From Variovorax flavidus (GTDB taxonomy: Bacteria; Pseudomonadota; Gammaproteobacteria; Burkholderiales; Burkholderiaceae_C), in assembly GCF_030317145.1 (NCBI RefSeq), contig NZ_JASZYE010000006.1, positions 124,001 through 188,000 of the forward strand: 64,000 bases of DNA, written 5' to 3'. The notes below the pieces were generated by a model. It was not told the origin of the DNA. It ran no database searches and saw nothing but the letters and a program-made list of their open reading frames with translations. The stretch's first letter is position 1. Every line of letters begins with the position of its first letter. Shown here one piece after another: positions 1-8,981 of the stretch. Position numbers and translations under genes: made by a program.

Positions 1-2
1 AC

Positions 3-869
3 CTGGTCTTCCTGCTCGCAGCCGGTGCCGCCGTTTTGTCGGCGCTGGTGACCAACGACGTGAGCCTGTTCCTGCTGGTTCCGCTCACGCGCGTGCTGGC
101 GACGCAAGCGCATCTGCCGCTGGCGCGCCTGGTGGTCATCGAGGCCCTGGCCGTGAATGCGGGTTCGGCGCTGACGCCGATCGGCAATCCGCAGAACCTC
201 TTCCTCTGGCACCGCTCGGGCGAGAGCTTCGTCGGCTTCATGGCCATGATGGCGCCGACCGTGGCCGTGATGCTGTTCTGGCTCTTCGCCGCGATCCGCT
301 TCCTGGTGCCGCGCGCGCCGATCACGCTCAAGCCGTCGACCGAAGCCACGGTGCGGGAGCCGCGCCTGCTGGCCTTGTCGGGTGTGCTCTTCGTTGCCTT
401 CGTCATTGCGCTCGACCAGCGCTGGCTGCTCGCCGGGCTGGCGGGCGTGTTCGGCGCCTTTCTGCTGCTGCGCCCGCGCGTTCTGCTCGGCGTGGACTGG
501 GCCCTGCTCGCAATCATCGCGCTGATGTTCGTGGACCTTCGGCAACTGGCGGAGCTTCCCGCCGTGGCCACGCTGCTGAGGCAACTGCCGATCGGCGAAG
601 GCTGGCGCGCGTATCTGGCAGCCATCGTCACGTCGCAATTCATCAGCAACGTGCCGGCGACCATCCTGCTCGATGGCTTCGTGCATGACCTGCCGGCCCT
701 GGCGGCGGGTGTGAGCGTGGGGGGCTTCGGCTGCGTGCTGGGCTCGCTCGCCAACCTGATCGCGCTGCGCCTCGCGAAACTGCCGAACGGGCTGCGCGAG
801 TTCCATCGCATCAGCATTCCGTTCCTGCTGGTGTGCGGCGCGTCGGCGCTGTTGCTGCGCCTGGGCTGA
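3..869 (+). CDS. SLC13/ArsB-NhaD-type anion permease, 5' end cut by window
   Basis: The reading frame is open from the first bases of the window, so the N-terminal part lies outside. The visible ~288 residues form several hydrophobic membrane segments. They carry an internal TPIGNPQN motif followed by a second half with QFISNVPATILL, the paired re-entrant-loop signature of the ArsB/NhaD and citrate-transporter-like (SLC13) superfamily, as in E. coli YbiR. It should be an inner-membrane carrier for an inorganic or organic anion; the substrate cannot be read from the sequence. It is followed after 14 bp by a second transporter on the same strand. Confidence 0.75.
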   Translation: MVFLLAAGAAVLSALVTNDVSLFLLVPLTRVLATQAHLPLARLVVIEALAVNAGSALTPIGNPQNLFLWHRSGESFVGFMAMMAPTVAVMLFWLFAAIRFLVPRAPITLKPSTEATVREPRLLALSGVLFVAFVIALDQRWLLAGLAGVFGAFLLLRPRVLLGVDWALLAIIALMFVDLRQLAELPAVATLLRQLPIGEGWRAYLAAIVTSQFISNVPATILLDGFVHDLPALAAGVSVGGFGCVLGSLANLIALRLAKLPNGLREFHRISIPFLLVCGASALLLRLG

Positions 870-883
870 CACGCGCGCGCCCC

Positions 884-1732
884 ATGACTTCCACGCTGAA
901 CGCCCTCGCCGCCATTGCACTGTGGGCCACGCTCGCCTCGCTGGGCACTTCGCTCTCGCATCTGCCGCCCTTCCTGCTGACCGGGCTCGCGCTGGTCATC
1001 GGCAGCGCCATGAGCTGGCCGCTGGTTCTTCGCAACCGCCGAGCCTGGGCCGTGCCGGCGCGCACGCTGGCGCTGGGCGTCTATGGGTTGTTCGGCTTTC
1101 ACTTCCTGCTGTTCATCGCGCTGCGGAACGCGCCGCCGGTCGAGGCCAATCTCGTCAACTACCTGTGGCCCTTGTTCATGGTGGTGCTGGCGCCGGTGCT
1201 GCTACCGGGCGTGTCGCTGCGCCCGCTGCATGTCGTGGCGGCATTGCTGGGCTTTGCGGGCGCGGCCATCGCGATCCTCGGCGCGCGCAGCGGTGCCTCG
1301 ACAAGTGCCGGTGGCAGCTACTGGGGATTCGTGCCCGCGCTGGGCTCGGCCTTCATCTGGGCCAGCTACTCGCTATGGACGCAGCGCGTGCCGGCCTTCC
1401 CCACCACGGCGATCGGGCTGTTCGGCCTGGTCTCGGGTGTGCTCTCGCTGCTGTGCCATGTGCTGCTGGAGCCTTCGGCCGCGCTCTCGTCGCGCGACTG
1501 GCTGCTCGTGACACTGTGCGGACTCGGCCCGCTGGGCGCGGCCTTCTTCTTCTGGGACGTGGCGCTCAAACGCGGCGACGCACGGCAGATCGGCATCCTG
1601 AGCTACATCACGCCGCTGGCATCGACGGCGCTGCTGCTGATCGTGACGCAGCGGCCGCTGAGCTGGACCATCGCGCTCGCGGCCGTCCTCATCATCTCGG
1701 CCGCGGTGATGGGCACGCGGGCCAAGGCATAG
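884..1732 (+). CDS. EamA/DMT-family transporter
   Basis: A 282-residue protein made almost entirely of hydrophobic helices, with two homologous halves as in drug/metabolite transporters (two EamA domains, about ten membrane spans). The motif NLVNYLWPLFMVVLAP resembles the YddG/aromatic amino-acid exporter branch. I start it at the ATG at 884; an upstream in-frame extension would overlap the preceding gene and is not hydrophobic. It is probably an inner-membrane exporter of amino acids or related metabolites. It is convergent with the oxidoreductase gene, with one base between the two stop codons. Confidence 0.8.
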   Translation: MTSTLNALAAIALWATLASLGTSLSHLPPFLLTGLALVIGSAMSWPLVLRNRRAWAVPARTLALGVYGLFGFHFLLFIALRNAPPVEANLVNYLWPLFMVVLAPVLLPGVSLRPLHVVAALLGFAGAAIAILGARSGASTSAGGSYWGFVPALGSAFIWASYSLWTQRVPAFPTTAIGLFGLVSGVLSLLCHVLLEPSAALSSRDWLLVTLCGLGPLGAAFFFWDVALKRGDARQIGILSYITPLASTALLLIVTQRPLSWTIALAAVLIISAAVMGTRAKA

Positions 1733-1733
1733 C

Positions 1734-2768
1734 TCAGTCCGCGACCTTGAGCACCAGCTTGCCGAAGTTCTCTCCCGTGAAGAGCTTCGTCAGCGTCTCG
1801 GGGAAGTTGTCGATGCCCTCGACCACATCCTCGCGGCTCTTCATCCGGCCCTCCTTGAGATAGCCCGACATCTCGGCCACGGCCAGGTGGTAGCGGTCGG
1901 CGTAGTCGAACACCACCATGCCCTGCATGCGCGCCCGGTTCACCAGCAGGCTCAGGTAGTTCTTCGGGCCCTGCACCGGCGTCGTGTTGTTGTACTGGCT
2001 GATGGCGCCGCAGATGATGATGCGCGCGCCGCGCGCGAGCTTGGCCAGCGCCGCATCGAGAATCTCGCCGCCGACGTTGTCGAAGTAGATGTCCACGCCC
2101 TTCGGGCAATGTGTCTTCAGGCCCTCGCGCACGGCGGCGGGCCCGGCCTTGTAGTCGATGCAGGCGTCGAAGCCCAGTTCCTTCACCACCCACTCGCACT
2201 TGGCCTGCCCGCCGGCAATGCCGACTGCGCGGCAACCCTTGATCTTCGCGAGTTGGCCGACCGTCTGGCCGACCGCGCCGGCAGCGCCGGAGACCAGCAC
2301 CGTCTCGCCGGGCTGGGGCTGGCCGATGTCCATCAGGCCGAAGTAGCCGGTCATGCCGGGCATGCCCAGCACGTTGAGCCATTGCGTGATCGACCCGACA
2401 TTCAGGTCGATCTTCGTGAGCCCGCTGCGCTTGATTTCTTCTTGCGGGACCAGCGCGTACTCCTGCACGCCGAGCGTGCCGTAGACGATGTCGCCGACGG
2501 CGAACGCCGGGTTGCGCGAGGCCGCGACGCGACCCACGCCGCCGGCGCGCATGACGGCACCGATCTCGACGGGCGGGATGTAGCTCTTGCCCTCGTTCAT
2601 CCAGCCACGCATGGCGGGGTCGAGCGACAGCGACAGCGTCTTGACGAGAACCCCGCCCTCGGCCGGCTCGCCCGCCGGTTCGGTGGTGAACTGCCAGTTG
2701 TCGCGCGTGGCCATGCCTTCGGGGCGCTTGGCAAGGCGGACTTGATGATTGGTGAGGGTGCTGCTCAT
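1734..2768 (-). CDS. NADP-dependent zinc-free MDR oxidoreductase (CurA/leukotriene-B4 dehydrogenase type)
   Basis: 344 residues, the usual length of the medium-chain reductase branch that reduces the C=C bond of enones with NADPH. Visible are the N-terminal GroES-like fold, the GMPGMTGYFGL segment typical of this branch and the Rossmann motif VSGAAGAVGQTVGQLAK. No catalytic-zinc cysteine cluster is seen. The ATG at 2768 follows a good AGGAGA ribosome site, and the upstream open frame overlaps the aldehyde dehydrogenase gene, so it is not used. It is the last gene of the ABC-transport operon, 92 bp after the aldehyde dehydrogenase, and may act on an unsaturated carbonyl made in the same pathway. 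Confidence 0.85.
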   Translation of the reverse strand: MSSTLTNHQVRLAKRPEGMATRDNWQFTTEPAGEPAEGGVLVKTLSLSLDPAMRGWMNEGKSYIPPVEIGAVMRAGGVGRVAASRNPAFAVGDIVYGTLGVQEYALVPQEEIKRSGLTKIDLNVGSITQWLNVLGMPGMTGYFGLMDIGQPQPGETVLVSGAAGAVGQTVGQLAKIKGCRAVGIAGGQAKCEWVVKELGFDACIDYKAGPAAVREGLKTHCPKGVDIYFDNVGGEILDAALAKLARGARIIICGAISQYNNTTPVQGPKNYLSLLVNRARMQGMVVFDYADRYHLAVAEMSGYLKEGRMKSREDVVEGIDNFPETLTKLFTGENFGKLVLKVAD

Positions 2769-2860
2769 GCTCGTGTCTCCTGGAGGGGCTGTCTGGGGCA
2801 GCCGCATCGTAGCCCCGGCCTCCTCGCGGGCCGGTAGCGAAGGCGACAAGCAGCCCGTCC

Positions 2861-4312
2861 TCAGAAGGGGTAATGCCGCGGCGTGGTCTGCACGGTGATC
2901 CACCGCAGTTCGGTGAAAGCCTCCACGCCGGCCTTTCCGCCGAAGCGGCCGTAGCCTGACGCCTTCACGCCGCCGAAGGGCATCTGCGCCTCGTCGTGCA
3001 CCGTGGGGCCATTGACGTGACAGATACCGGCCTCGATGCGGCGCGCGACGTTCCAGGCCCGCGCGACGTCGCGCCCGAACACCGCGGAGGAAAGGCCGAA
3101 CTCGTTGTCGTTGGCCGTCGCGACGGCCTGCTCCACGCCGTCGACACGCACCACCGCCTTCACCGGCCCGAAGGATTCCTCGCGGTAGATCAGCATCTCG
3201 GGCGTGACGTGGTCGAGTACGGTCGCCGGCATCAGCGTGTTCTCGGCGCGGCCGCCGCACACCAGCTTGGCACCCTTGGCGAGCGCGTCGTCGATGAGCG
3301 CGTTGCAGCGCGTGACCGTGCTCGCATCGACCACCGAGCCGAGCACCACCGGTCCTTCGCGCGGGTCGCCGACGGGCAGGCTCCTGGCCTTGGCTGCGAA
3401 CTTGGCGACGAACTCGTCGGCGACGGTCGCATCGACCACGATGCGCTCGGTCGACATGCAGATCTGTCCCGAGTTGGCGAAAGCGCCAAAGGCGGCGGCA
3501 TTCACCGCGGCATCGACATCGGCATCATCCAGCACGACCAGCGGCGCCTTGCCGCCGAGTTCGAGCACGACGGGCTTGAGGTATCTGGCACAGGTCTGCG
3601 CGATGATCCGGCCCACCCGCGTGGAACCCGTGAAGTTGACGCGGCGCACTGCCGGATGCGCCACCATGGCCTCGACCACGGCACCCGCATCGGCCGGCGC
3701 GTTGGTGACGAAGTTCACCACGCCGGGCGGCAGGCCGGCCTCGTTCATGGCGTCGACGATGAGCGCATGCGTCTCGGGGCAGAGTTCCGATCCCTTGAGC
3801 ACCACCGTGTTGCCGCAGGCCAGCGGCGTCGCGATGGCGCGGGTGGCGAGGATCACCGGCGCGTTCCACGGTGCGATGCCGACCACCACGCCGGCCGCCT
3901 GCCGCACGCCCATTGCAAGACTGCCGGGCACATCGGACGGAATGACCTCGCCGCTGATCTGCGTCGTCAGCGCTGCGGCTTCGGTGAGGATGCCGGCGGC
4001 CAGATGGACATTGAAGCCGGCCCACATCGCCGAGGCGCCCGTCTCGCGCGCCATGGCTTGCACGAAGGCTCCGGTGCGGGCTTCGAGCGCATGCGCGGCC
4101 TTCAAGAGCAGCGCGCGGCGTTCGCCGGGGCCGGTCTGCGACCATGCCGCGAAAGCGGCGTGCGCGGCTTCGACGGCTGCGATGGCATCTGCCGGCGATG
4201 CGGCAGGTGCTCGTGTGGCGACTTCGCCGTCAAGCGGATTGCGCCGCTCGAAGCTGGCGCCGTCCGCGGCCTGACGCCGCTCGCCGTTGATGAGCATGGA
4301 AATGGTGGTCAT
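2861..4312 (-). CDS. NAD(P)-dependent aldehyde dehydrogenase (salicylaldehyde/vanillin dehydrogenase-like)
   Basis: 483 residues of the aldehyde dehydrogenase superfamily, complete at both ends. Catalytic Glu251 lies in LELGGKAP and catalytic Cys285 in SGQICMST; the cofactor-binding FTGSTRVG and the substrate-channel asparagine of APWNAP are present. The overall pattern, with FNVHLAAG and a C-terminal HYPF, resembles the aromatic aldehyde branch (salicylaldehyde, benzaldehyde or vanillin to the acid). It lies 32 bp downstream of livF in the same operon as a solute uptake system. The transporter may therefore import the aromatic compound or its precursor; the exact aldehyde is inference. Confidence 0.85.
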   Translation of the reverse strand: MTTISMLINGERRQAADGASFERRNPLDGEVATRAPAASPADAIAAVEAAHAAFAAWSQTGPGERRALLLKAAHALEARTGAFVQAMARETGASAMWAGFNVHLAAGILTEAAALTTQISGEVIPSDVPGSLAMGVRQAAGVVVGIAPWNAPVILATRAIATPLACGNTVVLKGSELCPETHALIVDAMNEAGLPPGVVNFVTNAPADAGAVVEAMVAHPAVRRVNFTGSTRVGRIIAQTCARYLKPVVLELGGKAPLVVLDDADVDAAVNAAAFGAFANSGQICMSTERIVVDATVADEFVAKFAAKARSLPVGDPREGPVVLGSVVDASTVTRCNALIDDALAKGAKLVCGGRAENTLMPATVLDHVTPEMLIYREESFGPVKAVVRVDGVEQAVATANDNEFGLSSAVFGRDVARAWNVARRIEAGICHVNGPTVHDEAQMPFGGVKASGYGRFGGKAGVEAFTELRWITVQTTPRHYPF

Positions 4313-4344
4313 GCGAATGGTCCTCGAAGGAAGGGAATGGATAG

Positions 4345-5055
4345 CTAGGCGGCGCCCAGATAGGCTTGGCGGATCACGTCGGAATGCAGAAGGTCTTGCG
4401 CGTCGCCCGAAGCGACGATCTTTCCGCGCTCCAGCACGTAGCCGCGATCAGCGGCCTGCAGCGCCTTGCGCACGTTCTGCTCGACCATCAGCACGGTCAC
4501 GCCCTGGGCCGCGATGCGGCGGACGATGGCAAGCAGTTCATCGACCATGCGGGGGGCGAGGCCGAGCGAGGGCTCGTCGAGCATCAGCAGGCGCGGCCCG
4601 CTCATCATGGCGCGGGCGACGGCCACCATCTGCTGCTCGCCGCCGCTCATCGTCCCGGCAAGCTGGGTGGCGCGCTCCTTGAGGCGCGGAAAGTCCTCGA
4701 AGGCGCGGGCCATGCGTTCCTTGCGCAGGCGCGGCGTCGAGAGCCACGCGCCCAGCTCCAGGTTCTCGGTGACCGTCATCTGCGGGAAGAGCTGCCGCCC
4801 CTCGGCGACCAGCGCCAGCCCCTGGCGCACGCAAGCCGTGGCCTCGCCCGACGGCAGCGCCACGCCGTCGAGCACGGCTTCGCCTGCGCGCGGCAGCAAT
4901 CCCGCGAGGGACTTCAGCAGCGTGGTCTTGCCGGCGCCGTTCGGCCCCAGCACGACGGTGATGCCTGGCAGGACATCGAGGTCCAGCCCCTGCAGCACCT
5001 GAAAGCCGTGATAGCCCGCAGCCAGGCCGCGAACCTTCAGTTCGCTGGGACTCAT
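4345..5055 (-). CDS. livF: ABC transporter ATPase, LivF-type
   Basis: 236 residues with Walker A GPNGAGKT, Q-loop, ABC signature MSGGEQQ, Walker B LLMLDEPSLGL and an H-loop replaced by VEQN, as is normal for LivF proteins. It is the second ATPase of a hydrophobic amino-acid/aromatic acid uptake system (HAAT family) and works on the cytoplasmic face with LivG, LivH and LivM. Its start overlaps the end of livG by 4 bp (ATGA), which points to translational coupling. Membership of an operon with an aldehyde dehydrogenase suggests a substrate other than leucine. Confidence 0.92.
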   Translation of the reverse strand: MSPSELKVRGLAAGYHGFQVLQGLDLDVLPGITVVLGPNGAGKTTLLKSLAGLLPRAGEAVLDGVALPSGEATACVRQGLALVAEGRQLFPQMTVTENLELGAWLSTPRLRKERMARAFEDFPRLKERATQLAGTMSGGEQQMVAVARAMMSGPRLLMLDEPSLGLAPRMVDELLAIVRRIAAQGVTVLMVEQNVRKALQAADRGYVLERGKIVASGDAQDLLHSDVIRQAYLGAA

Positions 5056-5819
5056 TCGGCGCCCTCCATCTCATCGCCCAGGTAGGCCTCGACCACCTCG
5101 GCGTTGCGCACCACATCGGCGGGTGTGCCGTCGGCAATCTTGCGGCCCTGGTGCAGCACCAGCACACGCTCCACATACTTGAGCAGCGTCGTCACCGCAT
5201 GCTCGATCCACACCACCGTCAGTCCATGGTCGTTGCGCAGGCTGCGGATGCGGCGCGCCATCGCGTCGACCTCCGCTTCGGTCAGGCCGGCGGCGACTTC
5301 GTCGAGCAGCAGCACGCGCGGCCGTGTGCCGAGGGCCATGCCGATCTCCAGCAGGCGCTGCTGCGAGGGCGTCACGTCCGCCGCGTTGCGGTCGGCCAGC
5401 GCGGAAAGCCCGAGCATGTCGAGGATGTCGCCCTCGCTGCGCAGGCCGGCGATCGGCGTGCGATGGCGCCCCGCGAACTGCATGCCGAAGCGCACGTTGT
5501 CGGTGAGCGTCATGTCGGCCATCACGCGCGGGGTCTGGAAGGTGCGTGCGACGCCATGCGCCGCGTAGTGATGCGGACCGCGGCCCGTGAGGTCGACCGC
5601 GCCCTGCACCATCAGCTTGCCGGAGGTCGGCGGGATGACGCCGGAGATGGCGTTGAAGAAGGTGGTCTTGCCCGCTCCGTTGGGGCCGATGATGCCGACC
5701 AGCTCGCCGGCATGCAGGCGCACGCTGACGGCATCCACGGCGGTCAGTCCTCCGAAGCGCACCGTGAGATCGCGGGCTTCGAGCAGGGGAATCGCGGCCA
5801 TCATCTGCGCTTCAGTCAT
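5052..5819 (-). CDS. livG: ABC transporter ATPase, LivG-type, with degenerate signature motif
   Basis: 255 residues starting at the ATG at 5819, which overlaps the end of livM by 8 bp. Walker A (GPNGAGKT), Walker B (VLLLDEVAAGLT) and the H-loop histidine (WIEHAV) are intact. The ABC signature reads VTPSQQ, where LivG proteins normally have LSYGQQ; the first serine and the glycine are changed. The partner LivF has a normal signature, so one of the two ATP sites may be weak. The protein couples ATP hydrolysis to transport through LivH/LivM. Confidence 0.9.
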   Translation of the reverse strand: MTEAQMMAAIPLLEARDLTVRFGGLTAVDAVSVRLHAGELVGIIGPNGAGKTTFFNAISGVIPPTSGKLMVQGAVDLTGRGPHHYAAHGVARTFQTPRVMADMTLTDNVRFGMQFAGRHRTPIAGLRSEGDILDMLGLSALADRNAADVTPSQQRLLEIGMALGTRPRVLLLDEVAAGLTEAEVDAMARRIRSLRNDHGLTVVWIEHAVTTLLKYVERVLVLHQGRKIADGTPADVVRNAEVVEAYLGDEMEGAE

Positions 5820-6747
5820 GGCCGTTCCCCCGCAGTGCGGCGGCCTTGCGCTGCCACAACGACGCCAGCCCATTGGGCAGGTACATCACGCACAGGATCA
5901 GCAGCAGCCCGAGCACCATCATGTAGCCGTAAGGCAGCTGCAGCCGCAACGTCTCCGCCAGCAGGCTGAACACGATCGCCGCGACGACCGGGCCGCCGAT
6001 GCTCGCCGCGCCGCCGATCAGCGCGATCAGCACCGTCTGGAAGCCGATGAAGGGGCTGAACACGGCTGCAGGCTCGATGTAGGTCCAGCGCACCGCCATC
6101 GCCGCGCCGACGGCACCGGCAAAGGCGGCCGTGAGCGCGAAGCCGGCGATCTTGTAGCGCCGCGTATCGACGCCCAGCGTCTGCGCGCGCTGCTCGTCGG
6201 CGCCGATGCCGGCGAGCGCAAGGCCGAAGCGGCTTCGCTTCACCGCGATGGCGGTGGCGATGGCCGCGCCCGCGATGGCAAGCACCGTCAGGTAGACCGT
6301 CTCGTTCGACGGCACCACCGCGAGCACGCGGCCCACGGTGCCCGAGACCTGCTTCTCGACGAAGGTCACGGCATGGCGGATCAGCTCCGTCATGCCGAAG
6401 GTCAGCACCGCGAAGTAGGTGCCGCGCAAGTGCAGCACGGCCGCGCCCATGACCACGGCCACCACGCTTGCCACGGCAGCGCCGCTCAGGATCACGAGCG
6501 GCCAGGGCAGCACCTCCAGCAAGGTCGCGCTCGAATACGCGCCGAGGCCGAAGAAGGCCGAGGTCGCGAGAGACAGGTAGCGCGTCGCGCCGCAGAACAG
6601 CGACCAGCTCGTCGCGAGTGCGATGTACATGAGGCAGCTCAAGGCCACCGACGCCACGAAATCGGAGGCGATCCAGGGCACTGCGGCGGCGAGCGCCAGC
6701 CCGATGCCCAGCGCCAGCCAGGGCCTGTTGGCCAGAGATGCCTTCAT
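5812..6747 (-). CDS. livM: ABC transporter permease, LivM-type
   Basis: 311 residues, strongly hydrophobic with about eight to ten membrane segments. It contains the LivM-type coupling segment ...GIGADEQRAQTLGVDTRRYKI and the conserved IALIGGAASIGGPVVAA. The start at 6747 overlaps the stop of livH by 4 bp (ATGA). It forms the inner-membrane channel with LivH. The short hydrophilic C-terminal tail ends in HD and overlaps the livG start. Confidence 0.92.
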   Translation of the reverse strand: MKASLANRPWLALGIGLALAAAVPWIASDFVASVALSCLMYIALATSWSLFCGATRYLSLATSAFFGLGAYSSATLLEVLPWPLVILSGAAVASVVAVVMGAAVLHLRGTYFAVLTFGMTELIRHAVTFVEKQVSGTVGRVLAVVPSNETVYLTVLAIAGAAIATAIAVKRSRFGLALAGIGADEQRAQTLGVDTRRYKIAGFALTAAFAGAVGAAMAVRWTYIEPAAVFSPFIGFQTVLIALIGGAASIGGPVVAAIVFSLLAETLRLQLPYGYMMVLGLLLILCVMYLPNGLASLWQRKAAALRGNGHD

Positions 6748-7619
6748 CGCGAGAACAATCCGTTGGGCCGCCAGATCAGCACGCCGATGAACACGGCATA
6801 CGACAGCAGCATCTTGAGCGAGGGGCTCGTGAAGTACATGCCCAGCGCTTCGACCACGCCCAGCAACAATCCGCCGACCAGGCTGCCCGCGATGCTGCCG
6901 AAGCCGCCGAGCGTGATGACGATGAGCGCCGTCACGGTGTAGGGCTCGCCCATCGAGGGCGAGATCTCGTAGGTCATCGACAGCAGCGCACCCGCCACGC
7001 CTGACAGGCCCAGGCCGATGCCGAACATCAGCGGATGCAGCCGCTTGGTGTTGATGCCGACGAGCTGCGCGCCGATGGGCGACTGCATCAGCGCCCGCAC
7101 GGCCTTGCCGAGCAGCGTGAGCTTGAGCAATGCGATGAGCGCGACGCTGAGCGCCAGCGCGATGCCGAACAGCACCAGCTTGTTGGCCGTGAAGCGCATG
7201 TCGGCCACCTGCACCGGCTCCGCCAGGTACTCGTAGCCGCGCAGGTCGCCGCCCCAGATCAGCAGCGCCGTGTTCTGCACGAAGAACATCAGGCCGAAGC
7301 CGACCATGAGGCTGCGCGCCTCGAACACTTCCACGTTGGGAGCCCTCGCGGCGACTTGCCGGAAGCACAGCCAGTGCACGGCGATGCCGATCAGCATCAG
7401 CACCGCGAAGGCCACCGGCAGGAACACCAGCGGCGAGATGCCCCATGTCGCGTGCGCCCACCAGGTCAGGAAGGCGCCGAGCATCAGGAACTCGCCGTGC
7501 GAGATGTTCATGATGCGCATCAGGCCGTACTGCAGGTTCAATCCGATCGCCACAAGCGCATAGATGCCGCCCGTGATCAATCCGCCGGCCAGCAGCTCGG
7601 CCCATCCACTCAGCGACAC
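6744..7619 (-). CDS. livH: ABC transporter permease, LivH-type
   Basis: 291 residues, all-helical membrane protein with the LivH hallmarks NLQYGLMRIMNISHGEF near the N-terminus and VITLGGFGSIAGSLVGGLLLG near the C-terminus. The start codon is GTG at 7619, one base after the stop codon of the binding-protein gene, so translation is probably coupled. It pairs with LivM to form the transmembrane pore of the uptake system. Confidence 0.92.
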   Translation of the reverse strand: MSLSGWAELLAGGLITGGIYALVAIGLNLQYGLMRIMNISHGEFLMLGAFLTWWAHATWGISPLVFLPVAFAVLMLIGIAVHWLCFRQVAARAPNVEVFEARSLMVGFGLMFFVQNTALLIWGGDLRGYEYLAEPVQVADMRFTANKLVLFGIALALSVALIALLKLTLLGKAVRALMQSPIGAQLVGINTKRLHPLMFGIGLGLSGVAGALLSMTYEISPSMGEPYTVTALIVITLGGFGSIAGSLVGGLLLGVVEALGMYFTSPSLKMLLSYAVFIGVLIWRPNGLFSR

Positions 7620-7620
7620 G

Positions 7621-8814
7621 CTATTTCCAGGCCGGCTTCGGCTTCAGTTGCGCGGTGGCGCGGTCCTTGGGCCAGACCACCTCGAATTCGCCGTTCTGCC
7701 ACTGGGCCACGGTTCCCGGGATCGAGGCGTTCTCGCTGCCGTCGAAGCGGATCGGGCCCAGGATGGTCTTGAACTCGCTCTTGGCGATGTGGTCGCGCAG
7801 CGCCTTGCGGTCGAGCCCGACCTTGCCCACCGACTGCTGGAGGATTTCGAGCCCCGCCCACGCATGACCGCTGGCCCAGCGATCCGGCTCCTTGCCGAAC
7901 TTCTTGCTGTGGGCTTCGAAGTAGGCCTTGGCCTCGGGGCTGGTGTTGGCGTTCCAGGAGCCCATGCCGATGACGCCCTCGGCGTTGCCCGCCATCACGT
8001 TCTTGTAGAGCTGGAAGGCGGTGCCCACCGAGGCATAGAAGTACTTCGGATTGAAGCCCACTTCGCGCGCCTGGCGGCTGGCGAGGATGGTGTCCGGCGG
8101 GTAGGTGATCCCGATGAAGGCGTCGGGGTTCAGGTCCTTCATCGTGCGCAGCACGGGGGCCAGGTCCTTCACGCCCAGCGGGTAGCTCTTGCGGTCCACC
8201 ACCTGGATGCTGGTCTTCTTGAGTGCGTTGTTGAGCGCCGCAAAGTTCTCCAGGCCGAAGAGGTCGTCCATGTAGACGATGGCGATGGTCTTCACGTTGT
8301 TTGCCACCATCAAGTCGACCAGCGCGCCCATCATCTTGTCGGGCTGCTGCAGCAGCGAGAAGAAGTACGGCAGGTGCATGTCGATCAGCTTGCGCGAGAG
8401 CGCAGTGGGCGCCAGCAGCGGATAGCCGAAGCGGTTGGCGAGCGGCGCCACCGCGAAGTTCGCGCCCGAGCCCCAGGGCGGCAGGATGAGGTCGACCTTG
8501 TCGCTGCCCATGAGCTTCTCGAAGGTGCGGACGCAGGTTTCGGTTTCGCTGCGGTCGTCGTAGCCGATGAGCTCGATGGGCCGCTTCGCGCCCTTGACCG
8601 AGAGCCCGCCTGCGGCATTGACCTGCTCGGCCCAGAGAAGGTAGTTGGGCTCCTGGCTGACCTGCGCGCCCGCGGCCCATGGGCCGGTGCGGGCAATGGC
8701 GTAGCCGACGCGCACGGGCGCACCCTGTGCGAAGAGGCGCGGTGCAACGGCGGCGGCGCCGAGCGCGGTGGCAGTTCCCTGGATCCAGCGGCGGCGATTG
8801 GCGTGGCGAAACAT
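7621..8814 (-). CDS. Periplasmic substrate-binding protein of the Liv-type ABC transporter
   Basis: 397 residues, a type-I periplasmic binding protein (Peripla_BP_6 family). The N-terminus HANRRRWIQG followed by a short Ala-rich hydrophobic stretch and LFAQ looks like a twin-arginine (Tat) export signal. The mature part begins at APVRVGYAIARTGPWA, the usual ligand-site start of amide/branched-chain/aromatic-acid binding proteins. I chose the ATG at 8814 because it is preceded by AAAGGAG. It is the first gene of an operon that continues through livHMGF to an aldehyde dehydrogenase and an oxidoreductase; the ligand is not known. Confidence 0.88.
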   Translation of the reverse strand: MFRHANRRRWIQGTATALGAAAVAPRLFAQGAPVRVGYAIARTGPWAAGAQVSQEPNYLLWAEQVNAAGGLSVKGAKRPIELIGYDDRSETETCVRTFEKLMGSDKVDLILPPWGSGANFAVAPLANRFGYPLLAPTALSRKLIDMHLPYFFSLLQQPDKMMGALVDLMVANNVKTIAIVYMDDLFGLENFAALNNALKKTSIQVVDRKSYPLGVKDLAPVLRTMKDLNPDAFIGITYPPDTILASRQAREVGFNPKYFYASVGTAFQLYKNVMAGNAEGVIGMGSWNANTSPEAKAYFEAHSKKFGKEPDRWASGHAWAGLEILQQSVGKVGLDRKALRDHIAKSEFKTILGPIRFDGSENASIPGTVAQWQNGEFEVVWPKDRATAQLKPKPAWK

Positions 8815-8937
8815 ACGGTCTCCTTTCCGGGCGTCGAGGTGCGTCCGGTCCCGGCATCGTAGGAAGATTGGCCCGCCGCCGCTGTGCCCGCTGCGCACAA
8901 AGCAGTTGTCGCAGCGTGCACGCCGCTAGTGGTTAAC

Positions 8938-8958
8938 CCGCAAGCCTCACCGCAAGCC
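8938..8958. promoter_or_regulatory. Paired 9-bp direct repeats, candidate AraC-regulator binding site
   Basis: CCGCAAGCC occurs at 8938-8946 and again at 8950-8958, a 12-bp period. It lies in the 167-bp divergent intergenic region between the binding-protein gene (start 8814) and the AraC-type regulator (start 8982). Direct half-sites close to a regulator gene are typical of AraC-family targets. The assignment is inference from position and repetition only. Confidence 0.4.
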
Positions 8959-8981
8959 GTGCACCGGAAAATAGGCGCAGC

